NCBI GenBank assembly: GCA_029561345.1
Contig: JAKQJC010000001.1
Location: 186,001-250,000, forward strand
Reading direction: 5' to 3'
From: Chloroflexota bacterium
GTDB lineage: Bacteria; Chloroflexota; Anaerolineae; Anaerolineales; Anaerolineaceae
DNA length: 64,000 nucleotides
A program made the position numbers and the translations under genes. This document shows positions 51,324 to 59,989 of the stretch, in pieces. Position 1 is the first letter of the stretch; every line of letters starts with the position of its first letter. The notes under the pieces are model-generated. The model searched no databases. It was given only the letters and a program-made list of their open reading frames with translations, and had not been told where the DNA came from.

Positions 51324-51793
51324 TAACAACACTACGGCCCATTTTCGACTACGAAGATAACATCACAGTCATCACTTTGGAATACCTAACCGCTCAACTG
51401 TGCTGCCTGTATCGTCATTGCCGGGTGTCCGTCAAAGAAAGCCCGATCAGTGGTATCCCTGACGAAAGCCAGGACGAGTTTGGGTCATGGGAATCCGTAA
51501 TTGCAGCCGGCCAATCCTACATGACCGGCAAAAGCATGACCCGTCAAGCATATCTGCGAAAGTACACCTCCCGGATTGGCCCGAAGTGGCAGCAGGACGC
51601 CTATATCTGGGCGTTCCAAAACCCCGGCAAGACCCTGGTGGTGGAAATCAAAGACAGTTTGCGGGACGAAATCTGGTGGATCGGCAGGCGTGGCGAGTGC
51701 GTCCACTTCCTGCTGCCACACCAGGATCACGGCGGCGAGAAAGCGTGGGTTTCCCGCAATGGGAAATCCCGCGTTCTCGTCAATGTTGATTGA
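51320..51793 (+). CDS. Hypothetical protein
   Basis: A 157-residue soluble protein with no recognised domain. Start GTG 51320 overlaps the ArdC stop (GTGA). Contains WIGRRGECVHFLLPHQDH near 114-130. Confidence 0.55.
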   Translation: MITTLRPIFDYEDNITVITLEYLTAQLCCLYRHCRVSVKESPISGIPDESQDEFGSWESVIAAGQSYMTGKSMTRQAYLRKYTSRIGPKWQQDAYIWAFQNPGKTLVVEIKDSLRDEIWWIGRRGECVHFLLPHQDHGGEKAWVSRNGKSRVLVNVD

Positions 51794-51804
51794 ATCAACT
51801 GAAC

Positions 51805-51836
51805 AAGCTCCCTGCCTATACCGGGCGGGGAGCTTT
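51805..51836 (+). terminator. Terminator-like hairpin
   Basis: AAGCTCCC pairs with GGGGAGCTT, with an inner GCC/GGGC. Followed by TACAAATTC. Weak U tract. Confidence 0.5.
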
Positions 51837-51868
51837 ACAAATTCAAGTTTGTAGAAGGAGGAAAACAG

Positions 51869-53038
51869 ATGGGTATCAAGTTTGCCAAAGATAAACTGCT
51901 CACCGCTCTTAAAACGGCGGCTGCCTTTGCCGGCAAGTTTGTTGCTGAAAGAGAAGGAATGCCCAATGAACAAATGGTGCTCATGCGTCTGATGTTTAAC
52001 GGGGTCAGTCTCATCGTTGAGGCAACGAACCTGGAAATGGGCATCCACATGGAAATCCCGGCTCCCGGTAGCAGCGAAGTCCGCTCCTACCAACTGCCGG
52101 CCAAAACACTGCTTGACGCCGTGAGCGCCAGCGGTGCTGAGATCGAGCTTGTCCACGAAAAAGCCGGCCTGGGTGTCAAAACTCAAACCGGTAAATCCAC
52201 AATCAAGAACGTCGCGGGGGACCTGATTCCCCTGATTGACTGCGGCGCAGCCGCAACAACCACAACTCACTTTACCTGCGCTGAAATGGCAAAGGCGATT
52301 AACATGGTCGCCCTTGCCGCAGCAAAGGAAGATGAAGCGCGTCCGTATCTATGTGGAGTCCGCGTCATGCCTGAACATGACGGCAGCGTAACTTTTGTGG
52401 CTGCCGATGGTGTTCGGATGGCGGTGTACACAACCCGAACAACGACGCCAGAGGCGTTCGCAACGCCGTTCACGCTCCCGATTGCATCTGTGCCGGCCAT
52501 TACCAACTGCCTTGCAATCCAGCATGGCAACGTGGCCCTAACTGTTATCAGCAACCAGGCGATCTTCCACTGGAACTGGCGTGATGAAAACGAGAACAAT
52601 TTTAATGGGTACGTTTTTGCGCTGCGCCAGGCCGACAACTTCCCGGACTGGCACGCACTTGTCCCCCGCACCTGCAAAACGAAACTTACGTTTGATGGTG
52701 CGCTGGCTGCGGCTTTGAAAACCGCCCGTGTCATCGCCCGTGAATCGGTTGAACTTCCAAAAGTGACGCTGAAGATCATTGACCTAAAAGCAGTCGTTAA
52801 GTCGGAAGTGGCTGAAGTGGGGGTAACCTCAACTGAAGTCACGCCGATCAGCGTCGAGGGAATGAACGATGTGGAAGTGTCGTTCAATATCAATCTCGTT
52901 CCCATTGCACAGATTGGTGCATCAGGGGTCGTCATTGGCTTGAACCCACTACAGCAGGATTCACCGGGTCCGATAATCTGGAAACTGCCGGGTGTTGAGG
53001 GCTGGCAATACCTGCTCATGCCCCTTCGCAGCTTTTAG
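51869..53038 (+). CDS. dnaN: DNA polymerase III beta subunit (sliding clamp)
   Basis: A 389-residue protein, normal clamp length, with three tandem clamp folds. Recognisable pieces are the first-domain LVIEATNLEMGI strand, LPAKTLLDAV, FVAADGVRMAVY (the ATDG-like second-domain strand) and the C-terminal YLLMPLRSF (like YLVMPM). A plasmid-borne DnaN would let the element set up its own polymerase clamp. It is co-located with ssb and RecD2 in a replication toolkit. The AAGGAGGAAAACAG start cassette is strong. Confidence 0.85.
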   Translation: MGIKFAKDKLLTALKTAAAFAGKFVAEREGMPNEQMVLMRLMFNGVSLIVEATNLEMGIHMEIPAPGSSEVRSYQLPAKTLLDAVSASGAEIELVHEKAGLGVKTQTGKSTIKNVAGDLIPLIDCGAAATTTTHFTCAEMAKAINMVALAAAKEDEARPYLCGVRVMPEHDGSVTFVAADGVRMAVYTTRTTTPEAFATPFTLPIASVPAITNCLAIQHGNVALTVISNQAIFHWNWRDENENNFNGYVFALRQADNFPDWHALVPRTCKTKLTFDGALAAALKTARVIARESVELPKVTLKIIDLKAVVKSEVAEVGVTSTEVTPISVEGMNDVEVSFNINLVPIAQIGASGVVIGLNPLQQDSPGPIIWKLPGVEGWQYLLMPLRSF

Positions 53039-53047
53039 GAGGCAGGC

Positions 53048-53479
53048 ATGTCAGAAGTGACCGAACACAAGAAGCTGCAACCGGTCCTCGGATTGGCTGC
53101 CGTGCTGGACATTGCCTCGAACCCCGCCCCTGCTGCAATCTACGAGCCGGGAACGGGTGGGTTTCAAATCTGGTGTACGACAAATAACCATCCGCAGGGG
53201 TGGGAAGGGCTGCTCATGTCCGCAGGTGCTTTCTCAAAGCCCTGCGAATATGTTGCCTCGGTGTACTGGGGTTGGGAAGGTGACAAAATCACCCACTTGC
53301 GCCTCAGCACAGAAGCATACGCCTGTCGCGACCATGACGTGAAAAACGGCGTGTACAACGCGCCAGCCTCCTACCGGAACCGCCCGCTGGATGTCTTTTG
53401 GGCGAAGGAACAAACCTTTGCCCTGTTCCAGCAGGCCGGCGTCCCAATGCCTGAAATCCGGATTGTGGAGCAGGAATGA
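53048..53479 (+). CDS. Hypothetical protein, tandem paralogue 1
   Basis: A 143-residue soluble protein: LAAVLDIASNPAP, GFQIWCTTNNHPQGWE, LRLSTEA, YRNRPLDVFWAKEQTFALFQQAGVPMPEI. It is clearly related to the next gene's product. Unknown fold; no signal peptide or TM. AGGAGG site precedes it. Confidence 0.6.
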   Translation: MSEVTEHKKLQPVLGLAAVLDIASNPAPAAIYEPGTGGFQIWCTTNNHPQGWEGLLMSAGAFSKPCEYVASVYWGWEGDKITHLRLSTEAYACRDHDVKNGVYNAPASYRNRPLDVFWAKEQTFALFQQAGVPMPEIRIVEQE

Positions 53480-53895
53480 TAGATGCAGTTAGACTGCGGC
53501 CAGTGATGCAAATCGCCCGCCGATTGGATGTGTACAACAATCCAGGCAGCCAGGCTTGCTACATCCCTGGGCAAAACGGTTTTCAAATTGCCGCCACCCC
53601 GGACGATCATCCGGTGGGGTGGGAGCGGGTGAAAATCACCGCTCCGTCCCCTGGACAGTGCCGGGCCTATGCGCTGGTTGCCGTCGTTGAGTTTGGGCTG
53701 CGGGGTGACGAAATCACCCACCTGCTCCTGACAACGGCAGCAGAAGCCTTGCGGGAACTGGATCAGCGAAACCTGATTCAGCGGGATGCAAGCTGCTATC
53801 TCAACCGTCCGGCTGATCTGTTGTGGGCGCGGCAAAAGACGACCTGGTTGTTCCACGTCGCCGGCGTCCCCACGCCGGAAATCAAAATCAAGTAA
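53476..53895 (+). CDS. Hypothetical protein, tandem paralogue 2
   Basis: A 139-residue soluble protein aligned with the preceding one: ARRLDVYNNPG, GFQIAATPDDHPVGWE, YLNRPADLLWARQKTTWLFHVAGVPTPEI. Start ATG 53476 overlaps the upstream stop. The pair looks like a tandem duplication. Confidence 0.6.
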   Translation: MIDAVRLRPVMQIARRLDVYNNPGSQACYIPGQNGFQIAATPDDHPVGWERVKITAPSPGQCRAYALVAVVEFGLRGDEITHLLLTTAAEALRELDQRNLIQRDASCYLNRPADLLWARQKTTWLFHVAGVPTPEIKIK

Positions 53896-53904
53896 TCGAG
53901 CAGA

Positions 53905-53937
53905 CAAGGCGGGTTGCAAAGCCCGCCTTGTTGTTCG
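53905..53937 (+). terminator. Terminator-like hairpin
   Basis: CAAGGCGGG-TTGCAAAG-CCCGCCTTG then TTGTTC: a perfect 9-bp stem with a short T-rich run. Confidence 0.65.
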
Positions 53938-53961
53938 CCATTCAGACAGAAGGAGGAAACA

Positions 53962-54312
53962 ATGACTGATATCGTTTCTCACGAAATCGTACTCGATGAC
54001 GAGTCGAAGGTCGATGTGTACCACCTGGTACGCAAATCCAACTTTCAACCAGAACATCTGGCTCAAATCTTAGGCGAAATCTACAACGCCTACGGGGTGC
54101 GCGAGTTCAACACTCGACTTGCAAAAGCCCTGTTGACAAAGCACCGGACCTTTCAGCAAAGCCTGGTACGGGGCCTTGTCGCTGTGCTGATCGAGATGGG
54201 GAAACAGGCCGGCGAACACGGCACTGACCCCCGCAACGAGAACGCGATCAACTTCTGCCGCCGGCTGGAACGGCTGGTAGAGGAAGAAGGCGTCCACTTT
54301 CCGCTCATCTAA
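53962..54312 (+). CDS. Hypothetical helical protein
   Basis: A 116-residue mostly helical soluble protein (VYHLVRKSNFQPEHLAQILGEI, GLVAVLIEMGKQAGEHG). No domain recognised. AAGGAGGAAACA cassette. Confidence 0.55.
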   Translation: MTDIVSHEIVLDDESKVDVYHLVRKSNFQPEHLAQILGEIYNAYGVREFNTRLAKALLTKHRTFQQSLVRGLVAVLIEMGKQAGEHGTDPRNENAINFCRRLERLVEEEGVHFPLI

Positions 54313-54324
54313 AAAAGGAGCAGG

Positions 54325-54669
54325 ATGGACTTCAAATCTGTTCTCGAATATCTGTTGGAAACTGGTGGCATTGATGCCGAAGAAGCGCCAGCAGAAACGG
54401 TTATTGAACCCGATCCCCCGCTTGAACCCATCAGCGAATACCGCCCCGCCCGGTTATCCGGGCGGTGTCGTACCGGCTCCGATCAATCGGGGCGGGTGAT
54501 CCATGCGGTGTTCACCGACGGGTCCGGGGGCGGCTGGCTCAATCCCGCACTCTGCGGGAAGCGACCTGGCCGGCTCTCTGTGGGCTGGATTGAAACAGAC
54601 GGCGACCTGGATGCAGTAACTTGCCCGGCCTGCCGAAGAAAACTCACACAAGGAGGAAACAATGCCTAA
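54325..54669 (+). CDS. Small zinc-binding protein
   Basis: A 114-residue protein with an acidic/proline-rich N-terminus and a C-terminal CPAC knuckle near 104 with an upstream LCGKRPG near 73. Probably a zinc ribbon. Short overlap with the next gene. Confidence 0.55.
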   Translation: MDFKSVLEYLLETGGIDAEEAPAETVIEPDPPLEPISEYRPARLSGRCRTGSDQSGRVIHAVFTDGSGGGWLNPALCGKRPGRLSVGWIETDGDLDAVTCPACRRKLTQGGNNA

Positions 54670-55465
54670 CAAATCCCCTGAAGTTGATTTCGGCTATCAC
54701 TGGACCCTGACTGGCCGCCCCGGACAACCGCTCTGGCGCGTGTCCTGGGACCCGGACGCTGGAATGCTCTATGCGTTCCAGCCTTCCCCGACGCCAGGCG
54801 ATCCACACAAACTGGTATTCCTTGCCGAAACCCACCACCGCGAGGATGTGGACCGGTTGATGGGTGACTGGAGCAATCCAGCCCTCCCCAAGTACGGGAA
54901 CCTGTTCCACCTGCGGATGAACATTGCCGGCGCAGCAGAATGGCCGGCAAAAATCCAAGTCCGGGTGCGCCGGCAGAACGACGAACAGAAATGGGAGGAA
55001 ATTCCCGTGTTCTGTAACGTGTACTGCGGCGACAAAGACACCCAAGAATGCCTGGCTGTCGGGAACCTGGTGTCCAGTTGGATCATTGACCGGGACACGG
55101 CGCAAGACAATAAAAATCGAATCCGGCAAATCCGATACAACCTTGTGGATTCAACGCAAGGCCATTATCGGGCCGTGCCGGTGAAGGTTGAGGACGGTAG
55201 GCATCCCCGGATGACGTACCAGTTTCGCGTCCGTACTTTCGGTGACATGCGCGACTGGGACCAAATCCCGGTCACTCAAAGCATCGAATACAGTGGACTC
55301 GAAGAACGCCCTCTGGAACGGGCCTTGTTTGAAGCCCGGCGCATTTTGCATCTGCCCCCTGAAAAAGCGGGGATTCTGTACAATGCGCCCAATCCCGTCG
55401 AGGTGCGGGTAAATCAATTGGGCAACCCGCAGGGGCACTATGTCCGCAAGGAAGGGCAGGAATGA
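54662..55465 (+). CDS. Hypothetical protein
   Basis: A 267-residue soluble protein with many beta strands (FGYHWTLTGRPGQPLWRVSWD, RMNIAGAAEWPAKIQVRVRR, RYNLVDSTQGHYRAVPVKVED). No domain recognised. AAGGAGGAAACA cassette. Confidence 0.55.
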   Translation: MPNKSPEVDFGYHWTLTGRPGQPLWRVSWDPDAGMLYAFQPSPTPGDPHKLVFLAETHHREDVDRLMGDWSNPALPKYGNLFHLRMNIAGAAEWPAKIQVRVRRQNDEQKWEEIPVFCNVYCGDKDTQECLAVGNLVSSWIIDRDTAQDNKNRIRQIRYNLVDSTQGHYRAVPVKVEDGRHPRMTYQFRVRTFGDMRDWDQIPVTQSIEYSGLEERPLERALFEARRILHLPPEKAGILYNAPNPVEVRVNQLGNPQGHYVRKEGQE

Positions 55466-55719
55466 AAAATCGCATTACCCTGCCGATCCCCAAAGTTTTT
55501 TCATTCGACCAGCGTATGCGGTGGGGGATTACTCCCCTGCTGATCGTGTTGGTCTGGATGAAGAACAAACCCTGGTGGCCGCCCTTCTACTCCAAAGCGG
55601 AGTGGGATGACCACCTGAACGGAGTTCGCCGGCAGCGCCGGGGAATCTTCATTGGCCGGCTTTACGTCGGCATCGAAGGTGTCCCAGTTGCCAGCCGGGT
55701 TATCCGTGTGGCATCCTAG
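55462..55719 (+). CDS. Small hypothetical protein
   Basis: An 85-residue basic protein with a hydrophobic WGITPLLIVLVWM stretch at about 14-26, perhaps membrane associated. ATGA overlap with the upstream gene. Confidence 0.5.
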   Translation: MKNRITLPIPKVFSFDQRMRWGITPLLIVLVWMKNKPWWPPFYSKAEWDDHLNGVRRQRRGIFIGRLYVGIEGVPVASRVIRVAS

Positions 55720-55812
55720 AAAAAAACAGACAGTCCCCTGCGAAAGCAGGGGCTGTCCTGCAAGCCCACAAGCAAACGTTTGCAGGCTTACCGGACAGAC
55801 AGAAGTCCACGC

Positions 55813-55884
55813 TGCGGGGTAGAGCAGCGGCAGCTCACCAGGTTCATACCCTGGAAGTCGGTGGTTCGAATCCACCCCCCGCTA
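55813..55884 (+). tRNA. tRNA-Met (CAT), initiator-like
   Basis: Complete cloverleaf: acceptor GCGGGG/CCCCGC plus a T1-T72 mismatch, D-arm GAGC-AGCGGCA-GCTC with A11-T24, anticodon arm CCAGG-TTCATAC-CCTGG, T-arm GGTGG-TTCGAAT-CCACC, discriminator A. The 1-72 mismatch and A11-U24 pair are initiator traits. The three G-C pairs of the initiator anticodon stem are not complete. No CCA is encoded. Confidence 0.85.
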
Positions 55885-55965
55885 CTGAAGCCGGCGATCC
55901 GAATGGATGCCGGTTATCAAATCAGTTGGAAGCCCGTTAGGGCTAATCCAGAAACCAATTTTTTA
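55885..55965 (+). ncRNA. tRNA-downstream hairpins and GAAACCAAT module (T6)
   Basis: After the tRNA: AGCCGGC/GCCGGTT hairpin, then GTTGGAAGCCC-GTTA-GGGCTAATCC stem (from 55925) and AGAAACCAATTT at 55951. The order tRNA, hairpin, stem, GAAACCAAT, ribosome site matches T4 and T5. Confidence 0.5.
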
Positions 55966-55986
55966 ATTCCACACAAGGAGAAAACA

Positions 55987-56175
55987 ATGAAAATCCAAAC
56001 CACCCCCATCATTCGCGGTGAGATCCGCGAACAAAAACGCGCTGCCAAGCGCGCGAAGGGAGTCGAGCGCGACTATTCTCTCGCCATCGAGCGCGAGGAA
56101 AAGAAACGCGCCGAGATGGAGCGCCGGCAGGCCCGGCGCAAGGAGAAGGAATGGTTGCAATCAGAAACCTTTTAG
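55987..56175 (+). CDS. Small basic helical protein
   Basis: A 62-residue protein, strongly charged and mostly helical (REEKKRAEMERRQARRKEKE). Probably a coiled coil or nucleic-acid binder. It overlaps the next gene start by 25 bases. Confidence 0.5.
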   Translation: MKIQTTPIIRGEIREQKRAAKRAKGVERDYSLAIEREEKKRAEMERRQARRKEKEWLQSETF

Positions 56176-56660
56176 ACACCGAGGATGTTGTATTTGTCGC
56201 CGGGTTTGACTATCACGTCAAACTCTGGGATGAAACGACATTCTCCACCGTTACACGGGAAAAGGTCTGCTCCTGCGGTGAGTCGAAATGCGCTCACGTT
56301 GGTGCAGTCGCCAAGTACCTGCGGTCAGGTGGCCGGCGTCCCCCTGATCCCGTGTTCCTGTGCCCAATCTGCGGCGGCAAAACCGTCGTGGATAAGAACT
56401 GGCTGGACCGGGATGATGAAGGGCGTAAACGCTATGGCTGGCGCTGTGAGAATGGTGGCCTGCGCCACTTTCTCGAAGCAAAAGCCGAGCGGATCAAAAA
56501 ACGCCTGGCAGCTAATCCCTGGCTGTTCCCCCCGGTCTATAACGAAGCCGGCGAGTGCGTCTATGCAGGCGTACTCCGGGCTGATGTCATGACCTGGGAG
56601 CAATGCCAGGAAGCCAGCCGAAGGGTCTATCAGGAAAGTGGATATGACCCGACGGCATAA
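56151..56660 (+). CDS. SWIM-type zinc-finger protein
   Basis: A 169-residue protein. SWIM-like CSCGESKCAH near 41-50, followed by CPICGG near 74. Residues 95-169 are unassigned. Second SWIM gene of the element. GTG/ATG alternatives exist; the ATG at 56151 follows AAGGAGAAGGA. Confidence 0.6.
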   Translation: MVAIRNLLDTEDVVFVAGFDYHVKLWDETTFSTVTREKVCSCGESKCAHVGAVAKYLRSGGRRPPDPVFLCPICGGKTVVDKNWLDRDDEGRKRYGWRCENGGLRHFLEAKAERIKKRLAANPWLFPPVYNEAGECVYAGVLRADVMTWEQCQEASRRVYQESGYDPTA

Positions 56661-56674
56661 CAAGCAACAGAGAT

Positions 56675-56710
56675 AGCGGACGTTCTCAAAAAAGGGAGCG
56701 TCCGCTGTTT
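56675..56710 (+). terminator. Terminator-like hairpin
   Basis: AGCGGACG...CGTCCGCT 8-bp stem then GTTTC; weak U tract. Confidence 0.5.
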
Positions 56711-56737
56711 CTAAACTATTTTTGATAAGGAGAAAAA

Positions 56738-57373
56738 ATGAAAGAAAATCTGAAAGTCATGGCTGTTGCCCTGGTCGCCCTGGTAATCCTCGTCGCCTTT
56801 TCGCTGGGTACGCGGTGGATGGTAGATAACATTCCTCAGGGTAAGCCGAACCCGGCTAACCTGACCGAAGAATCATCCTGCGCAGCGATTACCCCCACCC
56901 CCACCATCACGCCTACCCCTACCAGCACCCCAGCCCCGACCTTTGCCCCGGATTTAGAAACATCCGCAGCAGTCGTCGAGCAGGGTGTAGAAGCCCTGTT
57001 CACGGTGGACAGTCGGTATGGGCTGAACACATGGATTACGAACCTGTGTACCATCAGCCCCGGCGCGTGTGGAATGCAATGGTCGTATCAGTACGAAATC
57101 GAGGAGGGCATCTCTGAACACCCAACCTCGAAACAAACCTGCGAAGCCCGTGCGCTCCGCATGGTTTCGGATGACCATCAGTTGTCCAAAAACAGTTACG
57201 AAGAATGCTGGATTGTGGAGTACACAACCAGCGGGTGGGAGGAGCCGGAAACCCGACTTATATTCGCCTGCGCCCAACACTGGACAGACAGCGGTGAATA
57301 TGAGTTTCATGGCGTGAGCAGCCCTGACACGCCTCAATCCGTACTCCAGGACGTTTTGGAGAACGGATACTAA
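56738..57373 (+). CDS. One-TM protein, paralogue of 7901 gene
   Basis: A 211-residue protein. TM helix at about 5-27, TPTPTITPTPTSTPAPT linker (about 52-68) and a soluble domain matching the 7901 product (VVEQGVEALF, NTWITNLC, TCEARALRMVSDD, WIVEYTTSGWEE). VirB8-like layout inferred as for its paralogue. The long TP linker is an addition not found there. Confidence 0.6.
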   Translation: MKENLKVMAVALVALVILVAFSLGTRWMVDNIPQGKPNPANLTEESSCAAITPTPTITPTPTSTPAPTFAPDLETSAAVVEQGVEALFTVDSRYGLNTWITNLCTISPGACGMQWSYQYEIEEGISEHPTSKQTCEARALRMVSDDHQLSKNSYEECWIVEYTTSGWEEPETRLIFACAQHWTDSGEYEFHGVSSPDTPQSVLQDVLENGY

Positions 57374-57394
57374 ACCAACAGAAAGGAGAAAACA

Positions 57395-58120
57395 ATGAGT
57401 ATTGTCGCCATCCAGCCTGGGTTGCTGGATGACAAAATCTACAAGATCATAAAACCCAAAAATTCATGCTCCTTGCGGGAGCAGCCGGCGTACCGGGTTG
57501 AGACAAGCCCGGACGCCTGCACGTTGGCTGAACTGCTGAGCGTCATCGTGGGCGGTGAAAAACAATTTGAGATCGCAGCGCGATTGCTGGAGCGGTTTGA
57601 AACCGTCCAGAAATTAGCACTGGCGCTGCCGGCTGAAATTGCAGCCGTGCCTGGCGTTGGCAAGAAAACCGCCCTGCGGTTGAAAGCTGCCCTCGCCCTG
57701 GCGCGCAAGCTGATGGAGCCGTCCGGCGACGAGATGCCTATGATCTCGTCACCGAAGGACGCCTACATTTGCCTGCGACCGGTACTCGAAGGGCTGGACC
57801 ATGAACGCCTGGTCGTCATGGTGCTGACTACCAGGAACCGGGTAATGGAGATGCCGGTGGTGTACGTTGGGTCAGCGAACTCGGCCACTGTCCGAATTGC
57901 GGAGGTCTTGCGCCCTTGCATCCGGCTCAATGCGCCAAACATGGTGCTGGCACACAACCATCCAACCGGCGATCCCACCCCCAGTCCTGAAGATGTCAAT
58001 CTGACGCGCTGCTTGAACGAAGCAGCCCGAAAGATGGACATTCAATTGCTGGACCATGTGATTGTGGGCAGTCCTGGCCGCTACACGAGCTTGAAAGAAC
58101 GCGGCATAGGATTTAGCTAA
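57395..58120 (+). CDS. radC: RadC-family JAB/MPN protein
   Basis: A 241-residue protein. N-terminal helix-hairpin-helix (IAAVPGVGKKTALRLKAAL, about 86-105) and a JAMM/MPN metal site HNHPTGDPTPSPED near 188-201. RadC proteins are common on mobile elements; their precise role is debated. AAAGGAGAAAAC start. Confidence 0.88.
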   Translation: MSIVAIQPGLLDDKIYKIIKPKNSCSLREQPAYRVETSPDACTLAELLSVIVGGEKQFEIAARLLERFETVQKLALALPAEIAAVPGVGKKTALRLKAALALARKLMEPSGDEMPMISSPKDAYICLRPVLEGLDHERLVVMVLTTRNRVMEMPVVYVGSANSATVRIAEVLRPCIRLNAPNMVLAHNHPTGDPTPSPEDVNLTRCLNEAARKMDIQLLDHVIVGSPGRYTSLKERGIGFS

Positions 58121-58132
58121 TCAAAAACTAAA

Positions 58133-58157
58133 GCAGGGGGTGTCAAAAGCCCCCTGC
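58133..58157 (+). terminator. Hairpin after radC
   Basis: GCAGGGGG-TGTCAAAAG-CCCCCTGC, 8-bp perfect stem. No U tract; may be processing or attenuation before the next gene. Confidence 0.5.
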
Positions 58158-58178
58158 ACAATCTCAAAAGGAGGAAAC

Positions 58179-58763
58179 ATGTTAAATCACCTGGAACTAC
58201 TGTCTCCAGTAACCGGCCTTGTGTGCCGGGAAATCTGGATTTGTGGGGCCTGTGCGCAGAACGCTGGCCTCATCACGATGACTCGTGATGAGGTTTGTCC
58301 CGAATGCGGCGCTCACAAGCCTGTTGAAAAGCTGTCAGTGACAGTTGCCTTCCGCTGGCTGGATAAGCTGCGGAATCTTCTGACACCCGCCGAACTGGAC
58401 GAACTTGTAACGGAGTTTGTTAGCTGCAACGAGCAGCTTGGAACTCCCCGGTGGGAAGCACTGGTGGCCCTGTTGAGCAACCCCGGAGCCTTTGAACGGT
58501 TTATGCCGCACCTGGCTCCCTTGATGCCAGCGGTGGCCCAAGTGCTGCTTCAGGGCGTGGTTGAGTACATAATGTACGGTTACTCAACCGAGTACGTCGC
58601 GGTGCGTACCACAATCCCGCAAATCCGCAAAGCCATGAGCCAGTACGCTCCCGAAGGCCGGCTGGAATGGCTGGCTGGACAGTTGCGTTCGCTGGGCGAT
58701 GCGCTGGCTATGGAAGCCAGCATCCCCCTGGCGAGCATCGGTGTCGAGGACGACAATGCCTAA
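58179..58763 (+). CDS. Zinc-ribbon helical protein
   Basis: A 194-residue protein. N-terminal CGAC near 21 and CPEC near 39, a zinc knuckle pair, then a helical domain with LLTPAELDELVTEFVSC and LAPLMPAVAQVLLQGVVEYI. Function unknown. Confidence 0.55.
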   Translation: MLNHLELLSPVTGLVCREIWICGACAQNAGLITMTRDEVCPECGAHKPVEKLSVTVAFRWLDKLRNLLTPAELDELVTEFVSCNEQLGTPRWEALVALLSNPGAFERFMPHLAPLMPAVAQVLLQGVVEYIMYGYSTEYVAVRTTIPQIRKAMSQYAPEGRLEWLAGQLRSLGDALAMEASIPLASIGVEDDNA

Positions 58764-59127
58764 ATACTGGCTAACCCTCCGACCCGATGCCGCCCCGAAA
58801 GGGTACACGGCGTTTTCTTCCAGCCTGCCGGCTTGTGACGAACAAGTATCTGCCGGCTTTACGCTCTCGGTTTTCGGGTGGGTGCAGTATTCTCAACCGC
58901 TGTCCTTTGAGGACTGCTGGAAATTTGACCTGCTGCCCGACGATCCCATCGAGTACGCCCACTTTGCGTTCTGGTTGTTCGGCAACCGGGATGCGAAAGA
59001 AGCTGCGTATTACGAGAAGGATTACATCGAGGCCGTAAAACATGGCGTGATTACAATCGCCGGCGCGCCTGAAGAAATCCAGGTTGCGCTGGAAATCTTG
59101 CTGTACAAGGAGGAAAACAATGCCTGA
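58756..59127 (+). CDS. Hypothetical protein
   Basis: A 123-residue protein with no recognised domain. ATG 58756 overlaps the upstream stop. Contains YYEKDYIEAVKHGV near 93-106. Confidence 0.5.
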   Translation: MPKYWLTLRPDAAPKGYTAFSSSLPACDEQVSAGFTLSVFGWVQYSQPLSFEDCWKFDLLPDDPIEYAHFAFWLFGNRDAKEAAYYEKDYIEAVKHGVITIAGAPEEIQVALEILLYKEENNA

Positions 59128-59386
59128 CACCTACACCTTCTGGACGCCAACCGAGCGTTCAGCGTTTGTTGCCTTTTGGGACGACGGCACAGTGGATGAG
59201 GGTCCAATGCTGGGCGCAGATGAAGTCATCTGTGACGCCTGCGATTGCGACATTTGTTTCACGCCCGTTCCTTTGGCTGATGGGTATGCCCTTTGCGACG
59301 ACTGTTTCAAAGAGAGGTTTGGCCTCACTGTTGAAGAAGCTGCTGCGAAGGAAGACATCGTAATCACAAGAAAGGAGGAAGAATGA
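59120..59386 (+). CDS. Small zinc-ribbon protein
   Basis: An 88-residue protein with CDACDCDIC near 38-46 and CDDC near 59-62, so likely one zinc. ATG 59120 follows AAGGAGGAAAACA. Overlaps the next gene by four bases. Confidence 0.6.
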   Translation: MPDTYTFWTPTERSAFVAFWDDGTVDEGPMLGADEVICDACDCDICFTPVPLADGYALCDDCFKERFGLTVEEAAAKEDIVITRKEEE

Positions 59387-59982
59387 TCGACAATCCGTAC
59401 TATTACGAGAACATCGCGGAAGCCGCTGAATTTGGCATGGCGGCCTCCGTCAAAGCCTTTGAGGAAAAAATTGCTGCCACCGGGCGCGACCTCAAAGCGC
59501 CGCTGGTTACGCTGACTTGGGAATCCCTGTCAGAACTGGTGATGATGTTCATCGCCAAAGAGGGCATCAATCCATTGGATATTCCAAATGAAGAACTGGA
59601 ATATCTTTTGGATAAGGTCGAATCGGCCATTGAATGTGCGACCGACAACGACCTGTGGGAAACGACGATTCGGGCCGCAATCGGGGATGACATCCCTCAA
59701 TTGCAAGAGGATTACGCCCCGCGCGACGACCCCGATGAGTTCCCCGACGGTGAGTTTCCTGACGGGAGCCGCTACACCGAAACTTCCGACCAAGTGGACG
59801 AAATCCTGGAACACCGCCGGGACTGCAATTGCCCAGCCTGTTCGCCGGATGCCTGCCTGGAAGCCGAGTACGAAGATCGGGTCAACGGCGGCGGGAATGA
59901 CTGCATCGGCGGCCCATACGAGCGGGATGACCATCTCGGCCCTGATGGGAGCGACGATTTTTTTGACATTGATACCGTTTAG
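59383..59982 (+). CDS. Acidic hypothetical protein
   Basis: A 199-residue, strongly acidic protein (runs of Asp and Glu in the last third) with CNCPAC near 147-152. Mostly helical N-terminus. ATGA overlap with the previous gene. Confidence 0.55.
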   Translation: MIDNPYYYENIAEAAEFGMAASVKAFEEKIAATGRDLKAPLVTLTWESLSELVMMFIAKEGINPLDIPNEELEYLLDKVESAIECATDNDLWETTIRAAIGDDIPQLQEDYAPRDDPDEFPDGEFPDGSRYTETSDQVDEILEHRRDCNCPACSPDACLEAEYEDRVNGGGNDCIGGPYERDDHLGPDGSDDFFDIDTV

Positions 59983-59989
59983 ATACATC

